From Myxococcales bacterium (lineage in GTDB: Bacteria; Myxococcota_A; Polyangia; Polyangiales; Polyangiaceae), in assembly GCA_903642325.1 (NCBI GenBank), contig CAHJWM010000032.1, forward strand, positions 1 through 64,000: DNA of 64,000 nt, given 5' to 3'. Under the pieces are notes generated by a model. That model was not told the origin of the DNA. It was given only the letters and a program-made list of their open reading frames with translations, and ran no database searches. This document shows positions 25,427 to 35,364 of this stretch, one piece after another. Within the stretch, counting starts at the first letter, position 1, and every line of letters starts with the position of its first letter. Both the position numbers and the translations under genes were made by a program.

Positions 25427-25774
25427 ATGGGCGATGCCGCAAAAACAGGGCCAGCGAGCTTTGCGAATCTGAGAGCCTATGCTGCCGGCAAATCGGCGCA
25501 CTATGCGGTGGAGGTGCCGTTCTATTCGGATGCCGTCTTCGTCGGAAAGGTGTTTGAGGGGCTAGGCCCGCTCGTGCTCATCAATACAGTGCCGCTACAG
25601 GGCGGGTCCGCCACACCAGCACTCATCCTGCGGTGCGCGGTTCATGACGATTTTGGCCGGGAGGATCTCCTGGCTACCAAAGATCTGAGTCACGCGAGCT
25701 CCACGAGGAACCAGACCCTTCCGTGGTACTTCTCGCGGGCCAGTCCCGACCTCGCTTACCCGCGCCCCTGTTAA
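25427..25774 (+). CDS. Hypothetical protein between hicA and tRNA-Asn
   Basis: 115 residues from ATG 25427. The first 70 residues look like an ordered mixed fold (YAVEVPFYSDAVFVGKVFEGLGPLVLINTVPLQ). The last 30 are low in pattern and may be the result of a truncation. No Shine-Dalgarno sequence, signal peptide or known motif is visible. It may be a remnant, being next to a tRNA gene and a toxin-antitoxin pair. Confidence 0.4.
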   Translation: MGDAAKTGPASFANLRAYAAGKSAHYAVEVPFYSDAVFVGKVFEGLGPLVLINTVPLQGGSATPALILRCAVHDDFGREDLLATKDLSHASSTRNQTLPWYFSRASPDLAYPRPC

Positions 25775-25775
25775 T

Positions 25776-25807
25776 CCACCTGCGGAAGTTCTTACTTCCG
25801 TAGGTGG
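25776..25807. terminator. 14-bp hairpin downstream of tRNA-Asn
   Basis: ccacctgcggaagt (25776-25789) pairs with 25794-25807 around a 4-base loop with one G-T-type mismatch. It begins on the minus strand one base after the CCA end of the tRNA and sits just after the stop of the plus-strand ORF. It is probably a processing or termination hairpin for both. No T-run is present. Confidence 0.55.
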
Positions 25808-25808
25808 T

Positions 25809-25884
25809 TGGCTCCAGCTCAAGGACTCGAACCTTGGACCCGGCGGTTAACAGCCGCCTGCTCTACCAACTGAGCTAAGCTGGA
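25809..25884 (-). tRNA. tRNA-Asn (anticodon GTT)
   Basis: 76 bases on the minus strand with an encoded CCA. The acceptor stem TCCAGCT pairs with AGCTGGA, the D-arm reads GCTC-AGTTGGTA-GAGC, the anticodon stem GGCGG/CCGCC holds loop CTGTTAA (anticodon GTT), and the T-arm is CAAGG-TTCGAGT-CCTTG. The discriminator base is G. All four stems are perfect. Confidence 0.97.
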
Positions 25885-25998
25885 ATTGTCGTAACGGAGC
25901 GGGAGACTAGTCGCCGAACCTTGGAGGTCAAGCAGATCTGTCCGGCTGTGCAGGTATTTCGGGACATTGCTCGATTTGCCTGATTTCTGGCTCCGTCG

Positions 25999-27645
25999 TT
26001 GACGGATCGTTGGGCCGGATGCGATAGCGCTCGGGTGACGCCTGCAACCGAGAACCGTGTAACGCCTCAAGCACTCGCTTCCGAAAGTGGCGAGTTGCAA
26101 GCGGCCGGGCCAATGGTTGTGCCTCCAGAAGAGCACACGCGCAGGGCGGGGCGCGGTGGGTTGGCGGTCGCTTTCGCCAAGATCTATTTCATTTTGGTCG
26201 GCTTGGCGCAGCAGATAGCGCTACCGCGGTTGCTCGGGCTCGACGGATACGGCGCGCTCGCCAGCGTGCTGTCGATCGCAGGCATCACCTACAACCCGGT
26301 GACCACGACTTCGATTCAGAGTGTGAGCCGAGCCGTCGCCCAAGCTTCCCCCGCGACCGAGGCGGGCACGATCCGTCGCGTGTTTACCGTGCACGCGGCG
26401 TTTGCGGCCTTGCTCGCGCTCGGATTTTTCTTGCTCGCGCCGTTCGTAGCTCGCTCAGTGGGCGCAGACCACGTGGTTCTACCGTTGCGCATCCTGAGCG
26501 CGGTCATGCTGCTGTACGGGTTGTATACGCCTTTGATCGGCGTCTTGAACGGTCAGCGCAAGTTCGTGTTGCAGGCCGCGCTCGATGTGATTGCGGCCAC
26601 CTTACGAAGCACGGGCCTGATCGTTGGCGCGCTCCTGTTTTCGCGGCACGCTAACTTGGGCGTCGAAGGCGCAACGGTGGGCTTTGCGATCGGCGCTGCG
26701 CTGATCCTTGGCGCAGCGCTGGCGCTCGTCGGCATTGGGCGCGCGGGTCAAAGTGCGCTGAGCGTGCGCGCCCACCTGCTGTTCGCGCTGCCGGTGTTGC
26801 TCGGACAGATTTTATTCAACCTGTTGCTTCAGGCCGACCTCACTCTCTTGCGTCGCTTTGCCTCGGAAGCGGCGATCGCTCGAGGCATGTCAGCAGCGGC
26901 CGCCGATCCCCTGGTGGGCGCCTATCGCGCCACTCAACTGTTTTCGTTTCTGCCGTATCAGTTGCTGATCGCGGTCACGTTCATCTTGTTCCCGATGCTG
27001 GCCGCGGCCGCGCGGGACGGCGATCGCCAAGCCGTTGCGCGCTATGTCGGCACCGGTGTTCGGCTCGCCTTGGTGCTCGCTGGCCTGATGGTCAGCGTCA
27101 CCGCCGGGCTCAGTGATCGTTTGCTGTTGTTGGTGTTCGGAGCCCAAGCGGCGGCCCTTGGGGGCCCTTCATTGGAGCTCTTGGCGGTGGGCTTCGGCGG
27201 CTTTGCGATCTTCGGCGTACTGACCACGGTGCTGAACAGCCTCAAGCACGAGCGCGAAAGCGCAATCGTCACCGGGGTTGCCGTCGCCCTGGTGGTGGCG
27301 CTCTGCTATCTGCGCGTGCGCGGCGCTCCTTTCGGCGCTGACCTCTTGCTACGCACCGCGCAGGCGACGGCGGCGGGGTTGTTCGTGGCCACGCTATCCG
27401 CCGCGTTTTGCGTGTATCGCGCCGCGGGCGCGGTCGCGCCGCCGCTCGCACTGCTCCGCGTGCTCGTGGCGGCTTTGATTGCGATCGGTGTCGGGCGCGC
27501 GCTGCCACACGCCGGCAACTTCTTCACGCCCGTCTACGCGATCCTGGTTGCCAGCGCGTACGTGCTCACGCTCTTGGTCACTCGCGAGCTCGGCCCACGC
27601 GATCTGGGGACGCTGCGCGCAGTGGTCTCCAAGCGCGTACGCTGA
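25999..27645 (+). CDS. Oligosaccharide flippase family membrane protein
   Basis: Up to 548 residues; the start is uncertain between TTG 25999, GTG 26035 and ATG 26113, none with a clear ribosome site. About a dozen hydrophobic helices follow, with the MVF-fold pattern of polysaccharide exporters (RAGRGGLAVAFAKIYFILVGLAQQIALPRLLG start, YGALASVLS). Such proteins flip lipid-linked sugar units across the inner membrane. No glycosyltransferase genes adjoin it, so the substrate cannot be guessed. Confidence 0.78.
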   Translation: MTDRWAGCDSARVTPATENRVTPQALASESGELQAAGPMVVPPEEHTRRAGRGGLAVAFAKIYFILVGLAQQIALPRLLGLDGYGALASVLSIAGITYNPVTTTSIQSVSRAVAQASPATEAGTIRRVFTVHAAFAALLALGFFLLAPFVARSVGADHVVLPLRILSAVMLLYGLYTPLIGVLNGQRKFVLQAALDVIAATLRSTGLIVGALLFSRHANLGVEGATVGFAIGAALILGAALALVGIGRAGQSALSVRAHLLFALPVLLGQILFNLLLQADLTLLRRFASEAAIARGMSAAAADPLVGAYRATQLFSFLPYQLLIAVTFILFPMLAAAARDGDRQAVARYVGTGVRLALVLAGLMVSVTAGLSDRLLLLVFGAQAAALGGPSLELLAVGFGGFAIFGVLTTVLNSLKHERESAIVTGVAVALVVALCYLRVRGAPFGADLLLRTAQATAAGLFVATLSAAFCVYRAAGAVAPPLALLRVLVAALIAIGVGRALPHAGNFFTPVYAILVASAYVLTLLVTRELGPRDLGTLRAVVSKRVR

Positions 27646-27679
27646 GAGCAAGCAGGTCAGCGCAGCGCTCTTCGCGCCG

Positions 27680-28606
27680 CTAAGTCTCGATCGCCTCGCG
27701 CACGAATAAATCTTCCAGCGTCTCTTGGCGCGGTGTCACCTCCGAGACGGAACAGCCGAGCTCGAGCGCGCGCTTTAGGACGGAGGAGACCTTGGCCTCG
27801 CCCTCGATTTCCACGGTTAAGCGAAGGCCGAGCCGACGGACGACGTGCCCTGCGCCCACGCACTCGAGCGCCAGCTCTTCACTCGCGCCGAGCAGAACGA
27901 CGTCGGTTCGGCGCACGTCGCTTTTCAGTAGATCTCCCAGCCGCCCGCTGACCACGACTTCCCCGCGCCGCAAGATCGCCACGCGATCACACATCGTCTC
28001 GACGTCGCTCAAGATGTGGGTCGAAAAGAAAATCGTGCGACCGTTTTTGCGCTCTTGCAAAATTAAATCGCGCACCTCCTTGCGCCCGACGGGATCGAGA
28101 CCGCTCATTGGCTCGTCCAAGATCAGGAGCTCCGGGTCGGAGACGAGTGCGGCGGCGAGGCCCGTGCGCTGCAACATGCCCTTCGATAAGCGCCTCACCT
28201 GCCGGTCTGCCGCGTACAGCACTCCGACCTGAGTGAGTACCTGACGCGTACGGTCCCGCGCTGCGCGTGCGGACAATCCCGACAAACGCGCGCAAAGCTC
28301 GACGAACTCGGTCGGCGTCAGGTACGGATAAACGTACGGGTTCTCCGGCAAAAACCCCACGCGAGAGAGAGCCCGCGGGCTTGGCACCGGATCGCCGAAC
28401 AGTGTTGCCTGCCCGCCGCTGGCCGAAATGAGTCCCGTCAGCATCTTGATCGTGGTCGTTTTGCCGGCGCCATTTGGGCCTAAAAACCCGAATATTTCGC
28501 CACTATCGACCTCGAAAGATACGCCTTTGACCGCCAGTACGCGGCGCATGAAAAAGCCTTGGCGAAACTCCTTGCGAAGCTCACTCACGCGGATCAGAGT
28601 GCTCAC
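27680..28606 (-). CDS. ABC transporter ATP-binding protein
   Basis: 308 residues from GTG 28606, just before VSTLIRVSELRKEF. Walker A GPNGAGKTT, a degenerate signature LSKGMLQRTGLA and Walker B LLILDEPMSGLDP are present. A C-terminal domain of about 80 residues follows (VVLLGASEELALECVGAG). This is the CcmA/NatA-like class of ATPases for membrane proteins, usually with a separate permease. No permease is seen next to it; its divergent neighbour is an OmpA-family gene. Confidence 0.85.
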   Translation of the reverse strand: MSTLIRVSELRKEFRQGFFMRRVLAVKGVSFEVDSGEIFGFLGPNGAGKTTTIKMLTGLISASGGQATLFGDPVPSPRALSRVGFLPENPYVYPYLTPTEFVELCARLSGLSARAARDRTRQVLTQVGVLYAADRQVRRLSKGMLQRTGLAAALVSDPELLILDEPMSGLDPVGRKEVRDLILQERKNGRTIFFSTHILSDVETMCDRVAILRRGEVVVSGRLGDLLKSDVRRTDVVLLGASEELALECVGAGHVVRRLGLRLTVEIEGEAKVSSVLKRALELGCSVSEVTPRQETLEDLFVREAIET

Positions 28607-28765
28607 GACGCGAGGGTACTGTTGGTGGGGTTCGGGAGCAAAGCGTCCGCGGGCGCGGCATCGAGAAGGAGGCAGGAGCCCCACGGCAACACGCCCGCGC
28701 GGCGCCACCCAGGCGGGAAAAAACATGTTAAAAGTGGCGCTCGCGTCTTCACGCCAGGAACTAAA

Positions 28766-31165
28766 ATGATGAACCGGGTCGGTCTTGCTTCTGCGTCGTT
28801 GTTGGGCTCGCTCAGCCTTGCCCCAGGCCTGCACGCCCAACCCACACCACCGACGGCGCCGCCACCCGCGGCCCCGTCGGCCGCACTTCCCGCAGCTTCC
28901 GCCCCAGATCCCGTTGCGCCAAACGTTCCCGCCGAGCCACCCACTCCCACTCCGATCCCGACCACGCCCCCGCCGAACGCGAGTAAGTCGGAAACGGCCA
29001 GCACCGATCGTTTCGGATTGGTCGGCACCGCGCCGCCTGCCGTGGATGATAATGAAATCGACAGGCAGTGGCGCGCGGCCTCACTTCATCGCGGCAGCTC
29101 CCTTAGCGGCTCGAGCGGGTTGCTGCACGTGGCGGAAGCAGGCGCAGGCGCCCCCGGCACCTTTCGCTTGGCCGTAACGGGCGCGTACTTCTCGGGCTCG
29201 GGTTTTCTGTGCAACAGCGATCGCCCCTGTCCCGTGTTCGGCAACGAGGCGCCCAATAGCGAGGACGACATCACGCGCACGGCAGGATACTTATCCGCTT
29301 CGGCAACGCTATTGCCCTTCTTGGAGGTGTACGGCAGCTACCATAACCTATCGACCAGCAATAGCCGGGGCCGGCCGCAGCTGCTCCAAGCCTTGGGTGA
29401 CGCGGATCTCGGCGTGAAAGGCTTCTTGCCGCACTCCCCAAACGGGATTTTTTCTTTTGGCGGCGAGGCCCAGTTGCTCTTGCTCAACGGTTCGGGCGGC
29501 GTTGGTTTGGACGGCGCCAGCACGAGCTTCGTGCTGCGTGGTCTGGCCACGCTCGATCTGAACAATCATTTGCAAGCCGCTGACCGCATCCCGCTCCGCG
29601 TTCACGCAAACTTGGCCTACAAGTTCGACAACTCTGGGAAAATCGTACGCGACATCGAAGACACCCCGGCGCCAGGAGGTCGCGGGGCACCCATCTCGCG
29701 CGTCGAACGGTTTGGCCTGGGCATCAATCGCGTCGACTTCTTGCAATTGGGTCTGGGCGCCGAGTTCGACAATGACTTCGTGCGACCATTCGCAGAGTTC
29801 ACTATCGACATCCCGGCCAATCGCCAGGACTACACCTGTGTGGTTCGGGAAGCGGCAGCAAACGGCGACCGGTGCTTGGGGCTGGACCAGGGGGCGAAAA
29901 CCTCGCCGTCACGGGTAACGCTGGGCGCCCGCGGCTTTCCATGGCCAGACCACGCCCTCTCGTTGCTAGCGGCTTTCGACATCGGTACCGGTGCGACCAG
30001 CCATTTCGTGCAGGAAATTTCACCGGAGCTGCCCTGGAACTTCTACTTCGGTCTCGGCTACGCATTCGATACAGTCGCGCCGAAGCCGGTCATCGAGCGC
30101 ATTGAAGCGCCGCCCCCACCTCCGCCACCGGTGGTGGTGCGCGCCAACGTGGTCGAGGGCCTCGTGGTCGAAAAGAACACCACTAACGCAATCGCGGACG
30201 CCATCGTCAAGTACGACGGTCGACCCATCACGGGCATGGTGACGGGGCCAGACGGCATATTCCGAACCGTCGATCTGGAACCGGGGACCTATACGTTCAA
30301 CGTCACGGCGCCCGCATATCATGATGGGCAGTGCATCGCGACCGTGTTGACCGAGACCCCCAGCCCATCCTCGTCGCCGGCTCCCGTCGGTCCCGCCGTT
30401 GCCCCTGGTCAGCCTGCCCCAATGGCCTTACCGGTTCCCGCAAATCCGAACGCGGCGCCCAGCACCACGACGCACGCGGGGCCTAACGTGGTCAAGGTCC
30501 AGTGCGAGCTGGAAGCACTGCCCAAGGTCGGCTCGGTGGTGGGCTCGGTAACGGATCCTGAAACGAGCTTGCCAGTCGACGGCGCTCATATCGAGGTCAC
30601 GGATCGACTGAATCGCAAGCTCGAGCTGCGGGCGGACGCCAACGGCGCGTTCCGCTTCGAGAACGTACCTCCGGGGCCACTCAAGTTCTCGGTCGATGCC
30701 CCCGGCTATTTCACGGCAGTGGCCGAGGTCAGCGTGCGCGCTCGTGAAGAATCTCAAGCCCGTATGCTGTTGAACAAGCGGCCAACGCAGCCGAACGTGG
30801 TCGTCGCTGGAAAAGAGATCAAGCTGAAGAAGCAGGTCCACTTCCAGCACGACTCCGCCGACATTTTGCCCGACTCTCAGGCAATCTTGGAAGAGCTGGC
30901 GGATGTCATGAATAAGCGCGCGGACATCAAGAACGTCGAGGTACAGGGCCACACGGACAACACGGGCGCGGCTCCTTACAACCTCCGCCTGAGCCAGTCA
31001 CGCGCGCAAGCGGTGGTCGACGCCCTCGCCGTGTTAGGTATCGATTCCTCTCGCATGGTGGCGAAGGGCTACGGCCAGGAAAAACCTCTTGCACCGAACA
31101 GCACCGAAGCCAATCGCGCCAAGAACCGCCGGGTGCAGGTGATTATCACTGCGCAGGGCAAGTAA
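28766..31165 (+). CDS. OmpA-family outer membrane protein with CarboxypepD-like domains
   Basis: 799 residues from ATG 28766 (AGGA ribosome site 7 bases upstream). A signal peptide ends near HAQ (residue 23). A Pro/Ala/Thr-rich linker (about 24-85) leads to a beta-barrel-like region (about 90-440). Two carboxypeptidase-regulatory-like repeats (GLVVEKNTTNAIADAIVKYD and GSVVGSVTDPETSLPVDGAH) come next. The C-terminal OmpA domain (about 690-799) has FQHDSADILPDS and GHTDNTGAAPYNLRLSQSRA for peptidoglycan binding. It would anchor the outer membrane to the cell wall. Confidence 0.85.
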   Translation: MMNRVGLASASLLGSLSLAPGLHAQPTPPTAPPPAAPSAALPAASAPDPVAPNVPAEPPTPTPIPTTPPPNASKSETASTDRFGLVGTAPPAVDDNEIDRQWRAASLHRGSSLSGSSGLLHVAEAGAGAPGTFRLAVTGAYFSGSGFLCNSDRPCPVFGNEAPNSEDDITRTAGYLSASATLLPFLEVYGSYHNLSTSNSRGRPQLLQALGDADLGVKGFLPHSPNGIFSFGGEAQLLLLNGSGGVGLDGASTSFVLRGLATLDLNNHLQAADRIPLRVHANLAYKFDNSGKIVRDIEDTPAPGGRGAPISRVERFGLGINRVDFLQLGLGAEFDNDFVRPFAEFTIDIPANRQDYTCVVREAAANGDRCLGLDQGAKTSPSRVTLGARGFPWPDHALSLLAAFDIGTGATSHFVQEISPELPWNFYFGLGYAFDTVAPKPVIERIEAPPPPPPPVVVRANVVEGLVVEKNTTNAIADAIVKYDGRPITGMVTGPDGIFRTVDLEPGTYTFNVTAPAYHDGQCIATVLTETPSPSSSPAPVGPAVAPGQPAPMALPVPANPNAAPSTTTHAGPNVVKVQCELEALPKVGSVVGSVTDPETSLPVDGAHIEVTDRLNRKLELRADANGAFRFENVPPGPLKFSVDAPGYFTAVAEVSVRAREESQARMLLNKRPTQPNVVVAGKEIKLKKQVHFQHDSADILPDSQAILEELADVMNKRADIKNVEVQGHTDNTGAAPYNLRLSQSRAQAVVDALAVLGIDSSRMVAKGYGQEKPLAPNSTEANRAKNRRVQVIITAQGK

Positions 31166-31206
31166 CTTCGGCGCAGCTCGGGGGGATCTCAAGTCTCCCA
31201 AAAAGC

Positions 31207-31599
31207 TCACTTGCGCGCTTCGTCCGAGTCGTTCGGGTTTTCGCGCTTGATCTCGTCCAATATCTGTTCGACGCGCCGCGAAGCGTCGTGTCCGTCATCG
31301 TAGTGAAAGCGAAGCTCCGGGGAGCGCCGGAGCTCGAGCTTCGGCGCAATCAGGCGCCGCAGGCGCGCGGCGCCGCTGCCCAGCCCCTTCAACACGCGAG
31401 CGCGCTTCTTCGGATCTTCGTCGCCGACCAGGAGACGGACACCGATGCGCGCCGACATCAGATCGTCGGTCACCTCGACCGTCGTAACCACCACCGCCGC
31501 CAGCCGTGGATCGTCCACCTCGCGACGCATCAAGTCTGCAAGGTGCGCCCGGAGCAGCTCTGCAACCCGTTTTCCACGACGGCCATCCGTGGGCATCAT
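31207..31599 (-). CDS. rbfA: Ribosome-binding factor A
   Basis: 130 residues with the RbfA KH-like fold: a KRVAELLRAHLADLMRREVDDPRL start, a VTTVEVTDDLMSARI strand and a LRRLIAPKLELRRSPELRFHYDD end. RbfA binds pre-30S subunits near the 16S 5' region in late maturation. Its ATG overlaps the ylxP stop by 4 bases (ATGA), so it closes the rimP-rbfA unit. Confidence 0.93.
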   Translation of the reverse strand: MMPTDGRRGKRVAELLRAHLADLMRREVDDPRLAAVVVTTVEVTDDLMSARIGVRLLVGDEDPKKRARVLKGLGSGAARLRRLIAPKLELRRSPELRFHYDDGHDASRRVEQILDEIKRENPNDSDEARK

Positions 31600-31982
31600 T
31601 CGTCGTCTCCCAGGAGGAAGTCAGGGCTTGGCTCGGTGAGCGCGCCGCGATCCAGGGCCTGCTCGATTCCGCCGCGAACACCAGCCCCGCCTTTGCCGAA
31701 CGAAACGATCTCGGTGGCCACGTCCGCGACCAGTGCGTCATGGGCGCTTCCCGCCAACGTTGCCACGTGCGCTAGCACCTCGGAACAGCGCCTCGCGTCG
31801 TTCGAGACCACGCTCACGCCCAGCGTGGCGACCTGGTGACGCTCGAGATCGCCGATCTCGGCGATCGAGACCGGCAGTTTGGCGCGTGCTCGGTCTTTCA
31901 GTCCCTTGACGACCCGGCGCCGATCCTTGAGCGAGCGCGCGCCGGGAATTTGCAGAACGATTCGGGCCACACCGACGAACAT
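31596..31982 (-). CDS. ylxP: DUF503/YlxP-like protein
   Basis: 128 residues matching the DUF503 pattern: RIVLQIPGARSLKDRRRVVKGL, then LPVSIAEIGDLERHQVATLGVSVVSND. YlxP-like proteins sit between infB and rbfA in many bacteria and are thought to help 30S biogenesis. It follows infB by 25 bases. Confidence 0.88.
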   Translation of the reverse strand: MFVGVARIVLQIPGARSLKDRRRVVKGLKDRARAKLPVSIAEIGDLERHQVATLGVSVVSNDARRCSEVLAHVATLAGSAHDALVADVATEIVSFGKGGAGVRGGIEQALDRGALTEPSPDFLLGDDE

Positions 31983-32007
31983 TAAGGCGCGACCGGCGTG
32001 CCCGGCT

Positions 32008-34740
32008 TCACAGCGTCTGCTTCACGGATTCGATCTCGAACGCTTCGATGATATCGCCGACCGCGATCTCGTTGAAGCCTTCGAGCGCGATACCGCAATC
32101 GAAGCCCTCTTTCACGTCCCGTACGTCATCCTTGAAGCGCTTGAGGCTGGACATCTTGCCCTGCCAGAGCGTCGCGCCTTCGCGCTGCAGCCGAACACCG
32201 CCGGCTCGCTTGACCAAGCCTTCGATGACCATGCAGCCGGCCACGGTGCCCGCTTTGCTGAGCTTGAAGACCTGGCGAACCTCGGCCTTGCCGATGTTGC
32301 GCTCGACCTGGGTCGGCTTGAGCAGCCCCTCCATGGCCGCTTTCACTTCGTCGACCACGTTGTAGATGATGCTGTACTGGCGGATTTCGACGTTCTCTTT
32401 TTGCGCCAGTGCCGCGGACTTCCCCGCAGGCCGCACGTTGAAACCGATGATGATCGCGCCCGCGGCGACCGCCAAGTTCACGTCGCCCTCGGTGATAGCG
32501 CCGGCACCCGCGTGCACGACGCTCACCTTCACCTTCTCGGTGCTGAGGCGAACCAAGGCGTCTTCCACGGCTTCGACGGAGCCCTGCACGTCCGCTTTGA
32601 TGATCAGCTTGAGCTCGAGCTGATCGTCTTCTTGCATCGCCTTGGCGAGCTCTTCCAGAGACATCGCACGCGCGCCGGTCGAAGGCGCCAAGCTGCGCCG
32701 CTCTTTGGTCTTGCGGGTGTCGGCGATCTCCTGCGCCTTTTTCATGTCTTTTACGACGTGAACTGGGTCGCCAGCGCTCGGCACGTCATTCAGGCCGATG
32801 ATCAAGACGGGCGTAGAAGGGCCGGCTTTCTCCAATAACCGGCCCGCGGAATCATGCATGGCTCGTACTTTGCCGTAGGCACCGCCGGCCAAGATCACGT
32901 CCCCACGATTCAGCGTACCGTCGGTGATGAGCACCGTCGCCACCGGCCCGCGGCCGCGATCGAGCTCGGCCTCGATCACCGTACCCGTCATGGGCTTATT
33001 CGGATTGGCGCGCAGATCCAAGACCTCTGCCTGCAGGGCAATGGTCTCGAGCAGCTGATCGACGCCCGCGCGTGTGAGCGCGGACACGCTTTGGTAGAGC
33101 GTGTCGCCGCCCCATTCTTCGGCCACGAGCCCGAGCTCGCTGAGCTGGCGCTTCACGCGCTCCGGGTTTGCGTCCGGTTTGTCGCTTTTGTTGATGGCGA
33201 CGACGATCGGCACCTTGGCCGCTTTGGCGTGATTCACCGCTTCCCGCGTCTGCGGCATGACGCCATCGTCTGCGGCCACCACGAGTACGACTAGATCCGT
33301 GGTCTGAGCGCCTCGCATCCGCATCGCGGTGAAGGCCTCGTGGCCCGGCGTGTCGAGAAAAGTGACCGGGCCATGGGCGGTGTCTACCGAGTAGGCACCG
33401 ATGTGCTGAGTGATGCCGCCCGCTTCACCCGAGACGACGTTGGTCCTTCGAATCTGATCGAGCAGGCTCGTCTTGCCGTGATCGACGTGGCCCATGATGG
33501 TGACGACGGGCGGACGGGTAACGCGATCGGCAGAGTCATCGAGCTCGGTACCCTGCGCTGCGACGAGCGCCGCTTCTTCACTGACCGCGATGTCTTCGAC
33601 TTCCCAGCCGAACTCGTTGGCCACGATTTTGGCCGTCTCGGCGTCGAGGGTGCTGTTGATGTTTACCCCGGTCATGCCCAGGCGCATCAGCTTCATCAGA
33701 ACTTCGGTGGCCTTGGCGCCGATCTTCGCGGCCAAGCCCTGCAGTCCGATGGATTCCTCGATACGCACGATCTTTTTGTGCGCCGAGCGTTCTTGGGTGA
33801 CGACGGACCCGGTGATCTTGCCCTTGGGCATCGAGCCGATGCCACGTGGGCGCATACCGCCGCGCCCCTGCGGCCCGCGATTGCCGCCCATCTGCGGCGG
33901 GCTACCAGGACGCCGCGGCCCAGTTCCCGGTTGGGTAGCAGCGCCGGCTTTGGCGTCGTACTGGACGCGGCGCGGCATAGGACCGCGCGGCACCTGCACC
34001 GGCATGGGCACCCCAGGACGACCCTCCCAAACGTCGATGCCGGTCTTCGGTGCGGTGGAAGTTCGCGGGGGCTGCGGCGAAGCCGCCGAGAGCGTTGGCT
34101 GAACGTAGGGCACCGGCGGGGGCGCTGGAGCGCGTGGCGGCTCTTGAGCTTCGACGGCGCGCGCTACCGGCGGCGGCGCCGGCGGCGCCGCCATGACCTC
34201 GCGCTCGCCCGTAACCGGCGGAGGGGGTGGGGCGACTACCGCGGGAGCCGGTCTTTCCGATGGTTCAGCACGCGGAGCTTCAGCGATCGTCACCGCCGCT
34301 GGCGGAGGCACTTGCGCCTCGACTGCGCGCGGCTCCACGTCACGCTCGCCGACGTCAACGACCGGCGGCGGTGCGGGCACTGCGACCGGCGCTGGACGCG
34401 GCGGCTCTTCATAGTTGCGCTGCGGTGCCCGCGGTTGCTCCTCACGCGAGGTGCGCACTGGCGGCGCGGGCGGGGGCGCGGCGGCGACAGGGGCCGGTGG
34501 CTCGACACGCGGCGGCGCCGCACGACGCTTCACGACGGTGGGGTGGATGCGCTCCGCCACCGCGACGGGTTGCTTCTGCTTTTCCAATTGACGCTTCACG
34601 CGCTCGACGACTTCTGGCGGGACTGCACTCATGTGATTCCGGACGTCAGGCACGCCGACCGCTTGCAGCAAAGCCACCAGCGCCTTGTTATCTAGCCCCA
34701 GATCGCGAGCGACTTCATAAACACGCAGCTTGATGCTCAT
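32008..34740 (-). CDS. infB: Translation initiation factor IF-2
   Basis: 910 residues from ATG 34740, overlapping the ylxR stop (ATGA). The N-terminal IF2_N region ([15 protein letters not shown]) is followed by a long Pro/Ala-rich disordered stretch (about 65-310). The G domain has [20 protein letters not shown] and NKSDKP, and the beta-barrel and fMet-tRNA-binding C-domains complete it. It loads initiator tRNA on the 30S subunit and promotes subunit joining. The disordered linker is unusually rich in Pro compared with the Escherichia coli factor. Confidence 0.97.
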   Translation of the reverse strand: MSIKLRVYEVARDLGLDNKALVALLQAVGVPDVRNHMSAVPPEVVERVKRQLEKQKQPVAVAERIHPTVVKRRAAPPRVEPPAPVAAAPPPAPPVRTSREEQPRAPQRNYEEPPRPAPVAVPAPPPVVDVGERDVEPRAVEAQVPPPAAVTIAEAPRAEPSERPAPAVVAPPPPPVTGEREVMAAPPAPPPVARAVEAQEPPRAPAPPPVPYVQPTLSAASPQPPRTSTAPKTGIDVWEGRPGVPMPVQVPRGPMPRRVQYDAKAGAATQPGTGPRRPGSPPQMGGNRGPQGRGGMRPRGIGSMPKGKITGSVVTQERSAHKKIVRIEESIGLQGLAAKIGAKATEVLMKLMRLGMTGVNINSTLDAETAKIVANEFGWEVEDIAVSEEAALVAAQGTELDDSADRVTRPPVVTIMGHVDHGKTSLLDQIRRTNVVSGEAGGITQHIGAYSVDTAHGPVTFLDTPGHEAFTAMRMRGAQTTDLVVLVVAADDGVMPQTREAVNHAKAAKVPIVVAINKSDKPDANPERVKRQLSELGLVAEEWGGDTLYQSVSALTRAGVDQLLETIALQAEVLDLRANPNKPMTGTVIEAELDRGRGPVATVLITDGTLNRGDVILAGGAYGKVRAMHDSAGRLLEKAGPSTPVLIIGLNDVPSAGDPVHVVKDMKKAQEIADTRKTKERRSLAPSTGARAMSLEELAKAMQEDDQLELKLIIKADVQGSVEAVEDALVRLSTEKVKVSVVHAGAGAITEGDVNLAVAAGAIIIGFNVRPAGKSAALAQKENVEIRQYSIIYNVVDEVKAAMEGLLKPTQVERNIGKAEVRQVFKLSKAGTVAGCMVIEGLVKRAGGVRLQREGATLWQGKMSSLKRFKDDVRDVKEGFDCGIALEGFNEIAVGDIIEAFEIESVKQTL

Positions 34741-35345
34741 CCAACCTCCGACACCAGGCCGGCGGCGCTCAACGGAGGAGCGCTCACCGACCCGAGCTCT
34801 GCAACATTCAGCGTGTGCACGAGCGCAGTAGAAATTCCGTCGTCCAAAATTGCGATGACGCCCGTTTCCGGGCGCCCGATCGCGCGGCCCAGGAGCTCCT
34901 TGGAGCCGAAGCCGCGCGCTTTTCCGATCTTCACCAGCGCATCCACCCAGGGCGTCGCGGCGGCGGCACGAGCGTCCGTGGCAACCAACACGAGGGTGAC
35001 GCGCCCGGCCGCGCATACATCCCTCACCGCCGTGGAGCCCGCGGCGGCCTTACGGGCCCGAAATGCGGCGCTGATCAGCGAGTAGGCGCGACGTTCGGCC
35101 TGCGCGCGCAGGGCCAACGCGAACTCACTTGGTTTGGTGTGCACCGCGTTCTTCATGCTTTTCGAGAACCCCCGGGGCAACGCCTTGATAAGGCAAGCTT
35201 CACGAGCGTGCACCCACGCGCCGCGCCCGAAGCTACTGCCGGCCATGTCCGGGACGGCTTCGCCCGATGGGCCAAGCACGGCGCGCACGAGAGGCTCGAG
35301 ACCAGGGTCCCCGATTTCTCGACAGCCAGCACAAGTACGAAGCAT
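34737..35345 (-). CDS. YlxR-L7Ae fusion RNA-binding protein
   Basis: 202 residues from ATG 35345; the frame is open 30 codons further. The N-terminal part (residues 1-75) is YlxR (DUF448): RTCAGCR, a GRGAWVHAREACLIKALPRGF motif. The rest (about 80-202) has an L7Ae-like fold (AGRVTLVLVATDARAAAA, FGSKELLGRAIG). In many bacteria these are two separate genes, ylxR and ylxQ, between nusA and infB; here they are joined. It starts 19 bases after the nusA stop. Confidence 0.82.
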   Translation of the reverse strand: MLRTCAGCREIGDPGLEPLVRAVLGPSGEAVPDMAGSSFGRGAWVHAREACLIKALPRGFSKSMKNAVHTKPSEFALALRAQAERRAYSLISAAFRARKAAAGSTAVRDVCAAGRVTLVLVATDARAAAATPWVDALVKIGKARGFGSKELLGRAIGRPETGVIAILDDGISTALVHTLNVAELGSVSAPPLSAAGLVSEVG

Positions 35346-35364
35346 CACGCCTTTCACGCCTTTT

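Noticed and set aside
33340-34695. A 451-codon plus-strand frame opposite infB
   Set aside because: It is antisense to the conserved IF-2 coding region, and its His/Arg-rich composition is what a GC-rich Pro/Ala coding strand produces in shadow frames.
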